The notes under the pieces: model-generated
What the model saw: only the letters and a program-made list of their open reading frames with translations
What the model was told of the DNA's origin: nothing
Database searches by the model: none
Part shown: piece by piece, positions 24,466 to 32,554 of the stretch
How the letters are laid out: the number at the start of each line of letters is the position of its first letter
How positions within the stretch are numbered: the stretch's first letter is position 1
Source: Acidobacteria bacterium RIFCSPLOWO2_12_FULL_68_19
Lineage (GTDB): Bacteria; Acidobacteriota; Vicinamibacteria; Vicinamibacterales; UBA2999
NCBI GenBank assembly: GCA_001767525.1
Contig: MELF01000017.1
Span: forward strand, 137,556-201,555
DNA length: 64,000 bases
Reading direction: 5' to 3'
Made by a program: the position numbers and the translations under genes

Positions 24466-25701
24466 TCACGCTCGCGCGGCCGATGGGCTCACCGAGGCCG
24501 CCGGGCTCGCCACGCCGGGCGGCCGCGCCACCGCGAGCGATCCGAACGACACGAGCGCCAGCGCTCCAGCTGCGTAGAACGCGTACCGATAGTCGCCGAA
24601 CGCGTCGAACACCTGCGCGCCGATCATCGGGCCGAGGATGCCAGCCACGCCCCAGGCGCTGAACAGCAGGCCGTAGTTCATACCCAGGTGGCGGGTGCCG
24701 TAGAAGTCGGCGGTCGTCGAGGCGAAGACCGACAACTGCGTGCCGTAGCACCAGTAGACAGCCACGGCCAGCAGATAGAAGAGGACCAGCTCCCCACGCG
24801 CGATGAACCACGTCGGCATCGCGACGGCCGACAGCAGCACCATGACGCGCAGCGTCGTCAGCCGGCCGAGCGTGTCCGACAGCCACCCGGACAGGATCCG
24901 GCCGCCGGCATTGCCGACGGCGCCGATCGTGATGGCAAACGTCGCCGCGGCGGCGGTCAGCCCGGCTGCCCGCGCGAACGGCACGAGCTGGCTGATTACC
25001 ATCAGACCGGCGGTTGCGCCCAGGCAGTAGGCGATCCACAGCGCGTAGAAGGTCGGCGTCCTCACCATGTCGGCGGTGGTCCAGTCGCGGGTACTGCGCT
25101 GGACCGCCGCGCCCGCCGCCGACCGCGTCCATCCCGGCGGCTGATAGCCGGCTGGCGGGTTCCGGAGCAAACACGCCCCGATCATGCCCATCACGAAGAA
25201 GAGCACGCCGAGAATCTGGAACGCCGGCCGCCAGCCGACGCCGCCGATGAGGGACGTCGCGACGGGGCCGAAGATCGCCGAGCCGGCACCGTAGCCACCC
25301 ACCATCAGGCCGACGACCAGACCCCGCTTGTCGGGAAACCATTTCGAGGCGACCGGTACCGGCGTGGCATAGCCGAACCCGTTGCCCAGGCCAACGACGA
25401 CGCCGAACATCGCGTAGAGATAGAGGAGCGAGGTGGTGAAGCTCGACAGGATGAAGCCGAGGCCGACCAGCGTCCCGCCGATGGCGGCGCAGATCCGCGG
25501 ACCCCGCAGGTCCTGCAGCCGCCCCGCCACGATGAACGATGCGGCGAAGGTCACGATCGCGATCGTGAAGGTCCATGACGTTTGCGCGCGCGTCCAGCCG
25601 AACTCCTGTTCGAGCGGCAGCACGAACACACTCCACGCGTAGAGCGCGCCGAGCGCCAGGTTCATGCATACACCACCGACAACGGGCAGCCATCGATTCA
25701 T
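24466..25701 (-). CDS. OFA-type MFS carboxylate transporter
   Basis: 411 aa with twelve hydrophobic helices, start at ATG 25701 (MNRWLPVVGGVCMNLALG) supported by AGGAG six bases upstream. The opening NLALGALYAWSVFVLPLEQEFGW and the RLQDLRGPR loop are characteristic of the oxalate/formate antiporter (OFA) group, which moves small monocarboxylates or dicarboxylates. Divergent from glcDEF (98-bp gap) and upstream of acs, so acetate, glycolate or lactate are the likely substrates. A second overlapping minus ORF (24458-25891) is a frame shadow. Confidence 0.88.
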   Translation of the reverse strand: MNRWLPVVGGVCMNLALGALYAWSVFVLPLEQEFGWTRAQTSWTFTIAIVTFAASFIVAGRLQDLRGPRICAAIGGTLVGLGFILSSFTTSLLYLYAMFGVVVGLGNGFGYATPVPVASKWFPDKRGLVVGLMVGGYGAGSAIFGPVATSLIGGVGWRPAFQILGVLFFVMGMIGACLLRNPPAGYQPPGWTRSAAGAAVQRSTRDWTTADMVRTPTFYALWIAYCLGATAGLMVISQLVPFARAAGLTAAAATFAITIGAVGNAGGRILSGWLSDTLGRLTTLRVMVLLSAVAMPTWFIARGELVLFYLLAVAVYWCYGTQLSVFASTTADFYGTRHLGMNYGLLFSAWGVAGILGPMIGAQVFDAFGDYRYAFYAAGALALVSFGSLAVARPPGVASPAASVSPSAARA

Positions 25702-25799
25702 GTCTCGCTCCTGACGACTGGAGTCGGTTGCCGAAGGCCGTTCGCCGCGCCGCTCGGGCCCTCGACGCAGAAGAACGGGATAATAGTAGACTTCCGCCA

Positions 25800-27260
25800 A
25801 TGCCGGCAACTCTCGACGCGCGGATCGTGCGCGAACTCGAACGCATCTCGGGCGGCGGCAGCATCGTGCGCGAACGGCTGGAACTGCTCACCTACGAGTG
25901 CGATGCGCTCCCGCACATGCGCGCCGAGCCCGCGCTCGTCGTGTTGCCGAGTTCAGCCGCGGAGATCCAGGCGATCGTCCGCATCTGCAGCCGCGAAGGC
26001 GTGCCGTTTGTCGCACGCGGCCACGGCACGGGACTCTCGGGAGGCGCGCTTCCCGTGCCGGGTGGGGTCGTGATCGGCCTCTCCCGTCTCAATCGAGTCC
26101 TCGACATCGATGTCCCGAATCGCCGCGTCACGGTGGAACCGGGCGTCACCAACCTGGAGATCACGCGGCGCGTGGCGCCCTACGGCTATTACTACGCGCC
26201 CGATCCGTCCAGCCAGCAGGTGTGCTCGATTGGCGGGAACGTCGCGGAAAACTCCGGAGGAGCGCACTGCCTGAAGTACGGGTTCACCACGCACCACGTG
26301 CTGGCGCTCGACGCCGTGATGCCCGACGGCGAGCTGGTGCACCTCGACAGCGCCATGGCCGGCGGAACGGGGCCCGATCTGGTCGGGTTGATCGTCGGAT
26401 CGGAAGGCACGTTGGCGGTCGTGACGCGCGCGGTCGTCCGCATCCTGCGGCGGCCCGAAAGCGTGCGCACCCTGCTCGCGGCGTTCGACAGCATCAGCGG
26501 CGCCGGCGCGGCCGTCTCGGACATCATCGCCGCCGGCATCGTCCCCGGCGCCGTCGAAATGATGGACGCCCTCGCGATCGAGGCGGCCGAAGCGGCGGTG
26601 CATCCCGGATTCCCCGCAGCGGACGCCGTGCTGATCGTCGAATTGGACGGTCCCGAACCTGAAGTGGCGGAACTCTTTCCGCTCGCGGAGCAGATCTGCC
26701 GACGTACCGGCGCCACCAGCATCGAGGTCGCCACGAGCGACGCGCACCGTGCGCGCATCTGGACGGGGCGGAAGGCCGCCTTCGCCGCCATGGGGCGCGT
26801 GTCGCCGAACTACTACGTGCAGGACGGCGTGGTGCCGCGCACCAAGCTCCCCGAGGTGCTGGGCCGGGTCCGGCAGCTCGAAGCGCGGTGCGGCCTTCGG
26901 ATCGCCAACGTCTTCCATGCCGGCGACGGCAACCTCCATCCGCTCATCTGCTACGACGAGAAGGTGCCCGGACAGGCCGACCGCGCCGTCGAAGCCGCCG
27001 GCGAGATCCTCACCTACTGCGTCGAGGCGGGCGGATCGATTACGGGCGAACATGGCGTCGGTATGGACAAGCGGGAGTTCATGCCGAAGATGTTCACCGA
27101 CGACGATCTCGACGTCATGCAGCGGGTGCGCGAGGCAATCGACCCGAAACGGCTGTGCAACCCGGGCAAGGTATTCCCGACGCCCAGGCTGTGCGGCGAG
27201 GTGCCGGGCCCGTACCGCGAGCATCCGACCGAAAAGGCCGGCCTGGCCGAACGGTTCTGA
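25800..27260 (+). CDS. glcD: Glycolate oxidase subunit GlcD-like FAD-linked oxidase
   Basis: 486 aa. N-terminal FAD-binding (PCMH-type) domain with ARGHGTGLSGGALPVPGGV, CSIGGNVAENSGGAHCLKYG and GTGPDLVGLIVGSEGTLAVVT; C-terminal FAD-oxidase domain with VFHAGDGNLHP and GEHGVGMDKREFM. Matches GlcD (E. coli 499 aa). Oxidises glycolate (or D-lactate) to the oxo acid. ATG at 25800; the ORF's first 75 codons lie in the divergent carrier gene. Overlaps glcE by one base (TGATG). A D-lactate dehydrogenase role is the main alternative, but the D-E-F gene order favours glycolate. Confidence 0.9.
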   Translation: MPATLDARIVRELERISGGGSIVRERLELLTYECDALPHMRAEPALVVLPSSAAEIQAIVRICSREGVPFVARGHGTGLSGGALPVPGGVVIGLSRLNRVLDIDVPNRRVTVEPGVTNLEITRRVAPYGYYYAPDPSSQQVCSIGGNVAENSGGAHCLKYGFTTHHVLALDAVMPDGELVHLDSAMAGGTGPDLVGLIVGSEGTLAVVTRAVVRILRRPESVRTLLAAFDSISGAGAAVSDIIAAGIVPGAVEMMDALAIEAAEAAVHPGFPAADAVLIVELDGPEPEVAELFPLAEQICRRTGATSIEVATSDAHRARIWTGRKAAFAAMGRVSPNYYVQDGVVPRTKLPEVLGRVRQLEARCGLRIANVFHAGDGNLHPLICYDEKVPGQADRAVEAAGEILTYCVEAGGSITGEHGVGMDKREFMPKMFTDDDLDVMQRVREAIDPKRLCNPGKVFPTPRLCGEVPGPYREHPTEKAGLAERF

Positions 27261-28546
27261 TGACGGCGTCGCTCGACACGCTGCTGCAGGCGCCCATCCT
27301 GGCCGGCGCGCGCGTGCGCGCCGGCACGGATGCCGACCGCATCGACGGCGTTCGTCCGCGGCTCGTGGTGGAGCCGCGGACCGCCGAGGAGACGGCCGCC
27401 CTGCTGGCGTGGGCCTCGCGGGAGCGGCTGACGGTCGTCTTCCGGGGGGGCGGGACGAAGCTCGGATGGGGGCGCGTGCCGACCGCCGTCGATCTCCTCG
27501 TCAGCCTGCGCGGGCTCAACCGCGTGCTCGCGCACGAGCACGCCGATCTCACGGCGACGGTCGAGGCGGGCGCGACGCTCGAGGAATTCAACGCCTCACT
27601 CGGCCGCCACCGTCAGTGGCTGCCGGTCGACCCCGCGGGCGACGAGGCGACCGTCGGCGGCGCCGTCGCCACCAACGACACGGGGCCGCTGCGGCACCGC
27701 TACGGGACCCCGCGCGACTTGTTGATCGGCGTGCGGCTGGCCACCGCCGACGGACGGCTGGTCAAGGCGGGCGGCAGCGTCGTTAAGAACGTCGCCGGCT
27801 ACGACCTGGGAAGACTCGTGAGCGGATCGTTCGGCAGCCTGGCAGCCCTCGTCGGCGCCACGTTCAAGCTGCTGCCGATGCCGGCGTCCTCGCACACGCT
27901 CAGCGTGACGTTTCACGACAAGGATCGCGCGGCGGCCGCCGTCACACGGCTGAACGACAGCCAGCTGGAGCCGACGGCGATGGAACTGCAGGCGAGGCGT
28001 ACGGCGACCGGCGCAGTAGCCCCTGCGGGCCGTGAAGGCCCGCCCTACGTCTTGCTCGTGCGGTTTGCCACCTCGCCTGCCGCCGCCGCGGCGCAGGTCG
28101 AACAGGCGCGCGCGTTGGTCGGCGACGGCGAGGCGATCACCGGCGACGGCGAAGCGGCGCTCTGGCGCCGGTACCAGCGGCGGGCGTCCGCCTCGGCGGG
28201 TACTGTCATCAGGATGAGCTGGCTTCCCGCCGCGCTGGCACAGGTCCTCGCGCTCGTCGAGGAAGTCGGCCGCACCGAAGGGTCCGTCGAGCTCGTGGCG
28301 CGCGCGGGGATCGGCACCGGTCTGCTCCGGATTGACGGCGGCGTCGACTGGCAGATCGCGACAGTCGAACGGCTCCGCGCGCGGACCGAGACCGTCGCGC
28401 ACGTGACGATCCAGGACGCGCCGCCCGAGGTCAAGGCGAAGGTCGACGTGTGGGGCTCGCCCGGCGCGGAAGAGTCGGTGGCCTCGGCCATCAAACGCGC
28501 GCTCGATCCCGTCGGGATCCTCAATGCCGGCCGGGGGCCGGTCTGA
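27260..28546 (+). CDS. glcE: Glycolate oxidase FAD-binding subunit GlcE-like
   Basis: 428 aa. It has the same PCMH-type FAD fold as GlcD but shorter: RPRLVVEPRTAEETAALL, FRGGGTKLGWG, LPVDPAGDEATVGGAVATN, and KNVAGYDLGRLVSGSFGSL. The C-terminal part is reduced, as in GlcE, with a final PVGILNAGRGPV. Works with GlcD and GlcF as the membrane-associated glycolate dehydrogenase. Overlaps both neighbours by one base (TGATG), strong translational coupling. Confidence 0.9.
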   Translation: MTASLDTLLQAPILAGARVRAGTDADRIDGVRPRLVVEPRTAEETAALLAWASRERLTVVFRGGGTKLGWGRVPTAVDLLVSLRGLNRVLAHEHADLTATVEAGATLEEFNASLGRHRQWLPVDPAGDEATVGGAVATNDTGPLRHRYGTPRDLLIGVRLATADGRLVKAGGSVVKNVAGYDLGRLVSGSFGSLAALVGATFKLLPMPASSHTLSVTFHDKDRAAAAVTRLNDSQLEPTAMELQARRTATGAVAPAGREGPPYVLLVRFATSPAAAAAQVEQARALVGDGEAITGDGEAALWRRYQRRASASAGTVIRMSWLPAALAQVLALVEEVGRTEGSVELVARAGIGTGLLRIDGGVDWQIATVERLRARTETVAHVTIQDAPPEVKAKVDVWGSPGAEESVASAIKRALDPVGILNAGRGPV

Positions 28547-29877
28547 TGGCGGCCGACCCCGCCGTCGATCGTGTCGATGCACCGTCGCGTTCGCTCATCG
28601 ACGCGTGCGTCCACTGCGGCTTCTGCCTGCCGACATGTCCCACGTACTTGCTGTGGAGCGAGGAAATGGATTCGCCGCGCGGCCGGATCTACCTGATGAA
28701 GGCCGGCCTGGAAGGGCGCGCGGCGCTGACGCCCACCTTCGTGCGACATTTCGACACGTGCCTCGGATGCATGGCGTGCGTGACCGCGTGTCCGTCGGGC
28801 GTGCGGTACGGGCCGCTCATCGAGCGCACACGAACGCAGATCGAGCGCCGCTACAGGCGGCCGCTCGCAGATCGCGTGTTTCGCTCCATGCTGTTCGCGC
28901 TGCTCCCCTACCCGGGACGCCTGCGGATCGCGCTCGCACCGCTCGTCGTTCTCGGGTGGCTGCTCGAAGCGGCCGACCGATCGGGGCTGCTCGGCGTGCT
29001 GCCGCCGCGACTCCGCTCGCTCGTCAGGTTGGCGCCGCCGGTCTCATGGAGCTCGCTGACCGCGCGCGTCCCGGTGGAGACGACGGCTGCCGGCGCCGAA
29101 CGGATGACAGTCGGCCTGCTGACGGGCTGCGTGCAGCGACTGGCCTTTCCGCACGTCAATCAGGCGACGATCAATGTCCTCGCGGCGGAAGGGTGCCGAG
29201 TGGTGGCGCCAGCGGCCCAGGGATGCTGCGGCGCGCTCGCCCTTCACGCCGGCCGGATCGACCAGGCGCGCGCGCTCGCGCGCCAGACGATTGCCGCCTT
29301 CGAGCGCACCGGCGTCGACCGCATCGTCGTCAACGCCGCCGGCTGCGGATCGTGCATGAAGGAGTACGGCGAGCTCTTTGCGGACGACCCGGCATGGGCC
29401 GAGCGCGCGCGCGCCTTCAGCGCGGGTGTGCGCGACGTGTCGGAAGTCCTCGTCGAGCTGGGCGAGCGCCGCGCCCCACGGCATCCGATCCCGGCGCGGG
29501 TCGCGTACCACGACGCCTGCCACCTGGCACACGCCCAGGGCGTCCGCGCCGAGCCGCGCGCCCTGCTGGCGGCCATTCCGGGACTCGACGTACAGACGCC
29601 CGCGGAGAGCGACATCTGCTGCGGGAGCGCCGGGATCTACAACCTGGTGGAGCCCGAGGCCGCCGCGGAGCTGGGAGCCCGGAAGGCGCGGCAACTCGCA
29701 GCGCTCGCGCCGGACTTCGTCGCGACAGCGAACCCCGGCTGCATCCTCCAGATCGCCGCCGCCGGCCGGCGACTGGGCTTCACCTGGCGGATCGTGCACC
29801 CCATCGAGCTCGTCGACGCCTCGATTCGCGGAGGATTTCAACGGGGCCGTGTCGCCGGACCCACCCTCGGTACGTAG
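28546..29877 (+). CDS. glcF: Glycolate oxidase iron-sulfur subunit GlcF-like
   Basis: 443 aa. Two [4Fe-4S] motifs: CVHCGFCLPTCPTY and CLGCMACVTACPSG. Two CCG domains follow (GCVQRLAFPHVNQATINVL..., AAQGCCGALALHAG; DACHLAHAQGVR..., DICCGSAGIYN), typical of subunits that pass electrons to quinone. Third gene of glcDEF, coupled to glcE. After its stop the next gene starts 250 bp on, so the operon probably ends here. Confidence 0.9.
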   Translation: MAADPAVDRVDAPSRSLIDACVHCGFCLPTCPTYLLWSEEMDSPRGRIYLMKAGLEGRAALTPTFVRHFDTCLGCMACVTACPSGVRYGPLIERTRTQIERRYRRPLADRVFRSMLFALLPYPGRLRIALAPLVVLGWLLEAADRSGLLGVLPPRLRSLVRLAPPVSWSSLTARVPVETTAAGAERMTVGLLTGCVQRLAFPHVNQATINVLAAEGCRVVAPAAQGCCGALALHAGRIDQARALARQTIAAFERTGVDRIVVNAAGCGSCMKEYGELFADDPAWAERARAFSAGVRDVSEVLVELGERRAPRHPIPARVAYHDACHLAHAQGVRAEPRALLAAIPGLDVQTPAESDICCGSAGIYNLVEPEAAAELGARKARQLAALAPDFVATANPGCILQIAAAGRRLGFTWRIVHPIELVDASIRGGFQRGRVAGPTLGT

Positions 29878-29989
29878 TTTGCCGCGGACGTTGTCGATCC
29901 ACACCGTCGACCTTTTCGAGAGCCAGTCCTTCAGCCAGACTACTCCCACCCAGTTACAACGGTCCGCCAAGAATGAGACAATTGCGCTA

Positions 29990-30018
29990 TTGACGACCGC
30001 GCCGGCCAGCCATAGGTT
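29990..30018 (+). promoter_or_regulatory. Candidate sigma-70 promoter of the 30.1-32.4 kb operon
   Basis: TTGACG, 17 bases, TAGGTT. It lies in the 250-bp gap after glcF and about 105 bases before the start of the secreted protein at 30128. Confidence 0.4.
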
Positions 30019-30127
30019 GGCGCGTATCGCCGGGCCCTGGGATCCCTCGCAGCGGGAAGGCACGTCGGTCGCATCGGTGGCAAGATCGCCTGGAGAGGCG
30101 GTGAGCATGCGGTCGGGAGATGGGCGA

Positions 30128-31066
30128 ATGCGAAAGCTGGTCGTTCTCATCGTGGCGAGTCTGGTGGGGGTGACCGGTGTCAAGGCCCAGGAGGCGTCTG
30201 CCGGACGCGGGGGGCCACCGCCGGCGGCACCTGCCTGTCCACCAGGCGGCTACTCGCCGCCGTACTACGCCCTGTTCGGACAAAACGGAGGCGATGGACA
30301 GACAGCCTTCGAAATCGCCAGCCCGTGCATCGGCAAAGACGTGCGGGAGGTCGCCGAGGCGATCGGGATGGGCCGCAGCAGGCTGCTGGGCGTCAAGAAC
30401 GTGATCACGATCATGTTCTCCGCGCAGGGCACGATGACCGAGGCGGGCGGGACGGCCAAGCTCAGCAAGGCGGACTTCCACATGGCGTACTACCTGCCGG
30501 CCATGCGGATGTTCCTCAAGGGCACCCGCGCCGACGGCACACCGCTCGAAGAGATTCGCGTCTTCGCGGATCAGTACGCGTGGAACGAAGCCCAGGAGGG
30601 CAGGGGCGCAACGCCAGCGATGAGCACGCTGAATGCCCGCGCGCCGCTTCTCAAGCTGACGCCGTTCGGCGCGATGTGGTCGGTGATCGAGGCCGAGGGC
30701 CACGCCGTGGTCAGCAAGCGCGCGGACGGAAGGACCGTGCTGACCGGCACCTCGCCGCACGACGGCATCGAGGTGTCGGTGACGGTCGACGATCAGCATC
30801 ACAATCTGGGGCCTTACACCGTGGAGGAGACGATCCGGCTTCCGATCGAGGTCACGGCGAAGGCGAACGGTCACGTGTACGGAGCGACGTTTGCCGAGTA
30901 CCGTGATGACATGGAGCCGAATGCGTGGGTCCTCTTCCCGCGCCTGATCAGATGGACCCTCGACGGCAAGCCGTTTGCCGATCTCACCGTCACGTATTTC
31001 CGTTCGAATCCATATGTCGTCTTTCCGGTTCCCGATGTCGTGAAACAAAGATCGCCGTCGTTCTAG
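30128..31066 (+). CDS. Unrecognised secreted protein
   Basis: 312 aa. I do not recognise a family. A signal peptide is clear (MRKLVVLIVASLVGVTGVKA followed by QE), then a mature beta-rich protein with blocks such as VKNVITIMFSAQGTMTEAGG, ADFHMAYYLPAMRMFLKGT and TVEETIRLPIEVTAKANG. No cofactor motif or lipobox. Start chosen at ATG 30128 because GGGAG lies upstream; the longer ORF runs back into glcF. Same strand and close to the DUF6152 and 'SGNW' genes, so probably one operon. Confidence 0.7.
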   Translation: MRKLVVLIVASLVGVTGVKAQEASAGRGGPPPAAPACPPGGYSPPYYALFGQNGGDGQTAFEIASPCIGKDVREVAEAIGMGRSRLLGVKNVITIMFSAQGTMTEAGGTAKLSKADFHMAYYLPAMRMFLKGTRADGTPLEEIRVFADQYAWNEAQEGRGATPAMSTLNARAPLLKLTPFGAMWSVIEAEGHAVVSKRADGRTVLTGTSPHDGIEVSVTVDDQHHNLGPYTVEETIRLPIEVTAKANGHVYGATFAEYRDDMEPNAWVLFPRLIRWTLDGKPFADLTVTYFRSNPYVVFPVPDVVKQRSPSF

Positions 31067-31100
31067 AGACGACTGAGAGCTCACAGAAAGGACTCAAGTA

Positions 31101-31490
31101 ATGGTCAAGCACATCGGCAAGGCGTTCGCCGCGTTTGCAGTGGTGCTGATGGTCACGAGTGCGCCCCTGGCGGCTCATCACTCGGCAGCGGCCGAGTTCG
31201 ACGTGACCAAGGAAATCACGCTGACCGGCGTGCTCACGAAGTTCGAGCTGGTGAACCCGCACACCTGGTTCTACGTGGACGTCACCGGCCCCGATGGAAG
31301 AGTCACCTCGTGGAGATTGGAGGGGCTGAGCCCCAACGGCCTGATCCGACAGGGCCTCAAGATGAGGGACGACTTCAAGCTCGGGGGTACCTATACCTTC
31401 AGGATCGCTCCCGCCAGGAAGGAACCGGCGCTTGGATTCCTGAAGGCGGTGACCGTCAACGGCAAGGAGTACGTCGTCGTCGAACTGTAG
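31101..31490 (+). CDS. DUF6152-like small secreted protein
   Basis: 129 aa. Signal peptide to SAPLAAHHS, then the motif HHSAAAEFD...ITLTGVLTKFELVNPHTWFYVDV, which I recognise as the DUF6152 family common in Acidobacteriota and Proteobacteria. Beta-barrel-like small domain; function unknown. SD AAAGGA precedes the ATG. Next to a TonB receptor and 'SGNW' family protein, a common companion arrangement in this phylum (from memory). Confidence 0.8.
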   Translation: MVKHIGKAFAAFAVVLMVTSAPLAAHHSAAAEFDVTKEITLTGVLTKFELVNPHTWFYVDVTGPDGRVTSWRLEGLSPNGLIRQGLKMRDDFKLGGTYTFRIAPARKEPALGFLKAVTVNGKEYVVVEL

Positions 31491-31498
31491 GAGGGCAC

Positions 31499-32437
31499 GT
31501 GGCGTACACAATCCGATCTTCGGGGGCAGCGGCGGTCGCGCTCCTCGCCGCCGTGGTGTCGGTACCGGTGGGGTCGGCGGCTCAGCAGGCGCCGCAGGGC
31601 ACTCCGCAGGTGCCTCCGAGCAACGCGCAGCGGACGGGAAACCTTCCCCTTCGGGACGTGCGAACCTCGTACAGCCCGGCGGGCAAGCGGGTGTCCCCGC
31701 AGGACGGGCTCGTCATGCAGCAGCGGTCGTCGCGGCCGACGCCGCGCGACGCCGACGGCCACCCCGACCTGTCCGGAAACTGGGTGGTGAACTTCCCCAA
31801 CCCGATCGGCACGCCGGGATTGCGCAGGCGCGGGGCGTTCGAACCCGACCAGGCGGTGATGCAGCGCGGCGCGCAATGGAACAAGCCGCTCTACAAACCC
31901 GAGTACTGGGAGAAGGTCAGGAGCCTCGACTTCAGCAAGGCCGACGTCGACCCGAATTACGGGTGCGGCAAACCCAGCGGCGTGCCGCGGCAGAACGTGC
32001 CGTCGCGGATCGTGCAGAAGGACGGACAGATCTGGCTCTTCAACAACGTCACCGACAGCGGCCTTCGCATCCTCCCGCTCGACGGCCGGCCGCGGGACCC
32101 GCAGGACGAGCAGTTCTCGACGTGGAACGGCATGGGGCACGCCCGCTGGGAGGGCGACGTGCTGGTCGTCGAATCGGTCGGGTTCAACGACCAGTCATGG
32201 CTCGGCTGGGAAGGGTACTTCCACAGCGACAAGATGAAGGTGACCGAGCGCTTCCTCCGAGAGGGCGATCTGCTCTTCTACACCTTCACCGTGGACGATC
32301 CGGAGGTGCTGATGGAACCCTGGACGTCGTACACGTATGTCAGGAGGTTGAACCCGAACCCCTCGCGCATCGACGAGGCGGCACCGTGCGACGAGCGCGA
32401 TATCGACCTGCTGGTAGACCCGTTCTTGCGCGGCTGA
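31499..32437 (+). CDS. Secreted 'DGxPDxSGNW' family protein (paralogue A)
   Basis: 312 aa, GTG start at 31499 with GGAGG directly upstream, seven bases after the previous stop. Signal peptide YTIRSSGAAAVALLAAVVSV then PVGSAAQQ. The signature DADGHPDLSGNWVVNFP is followed by a C-terminal core HARWEGDVLVVESVGFNDQSWLG...HSDKMKVTERFLREGDLLFYTFTVDDPEV. The same core recurs in the genes at 44586 and 45570. Function unknown; predicted periplasmic and beta-rich. Ends the plus-strand operon, convergent with the TonB receptor. Confidence 0.8.
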   Translation: MAYTIRSSGAAAVALLAAVVSVPVGSAAQQAPQGTPQVPPSNAQRTGNLPLRDVRTSYSPAGKRVSPQDGLVMQQRSSRPTPRDADGHPDLSGNWVVNFPNPIGTPGLRRRGAFEPDQAVMQRGAQWNKPLYKPEYWEKVRSLDFSKADVDPNYGCGKPSGVPRQNVPSRIVQKDGQIWLFNNVTDSGLRILPLDGRPRDPQDEQFSTWNGMGHARWEGDVLVVESVGFNDQSWLGWEGYFHSDKMKVTERFLREGDLLFYTFTVDDPEVLMEPWTSYTYVRRLNPNPSRIDEAAPCDERDIDLLVDPFLRG

Positions 32438-32507
32438 TCACGATTCACGTCTGCCGTCAACGAACGTAGGGCGCTGGCGCGGGATCGTCAATCGCCCCGC
32501 GGCCGTA

Positions 32508-32528
32508 CCCGGCGCACCAGGCGCCGGG
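32508..32528. terminator. Hairpin between convergent genes
   Basis: CCCGGCGC, loop ACCAG, GCGCCGGG: perfect 8-bp stem, no T tract. Lies in the 117-bp gap between the 31499 gene and the TonB receptor gene, so it could stop transcription from either side. Confidence 0.5.
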
Positions 32529-32554
32529 CGCGGCCGACACTGGCACGCCCCACA

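Noticed and set aside
22564-25578. 1004-aa plus ORF
   Set aside because: Antisense to acs and the MFS carrier, rich in R, H, D, V and G with no motif; a GC shadow.
29878-30127. Minus-strand protein-like text (WLKDWLSKRSTVWIDNVRGK) in the gap after glcF
   Set aside because: Short, no start, no SD and no family recognised; overlaps the likely promoter of the 30128 gene.
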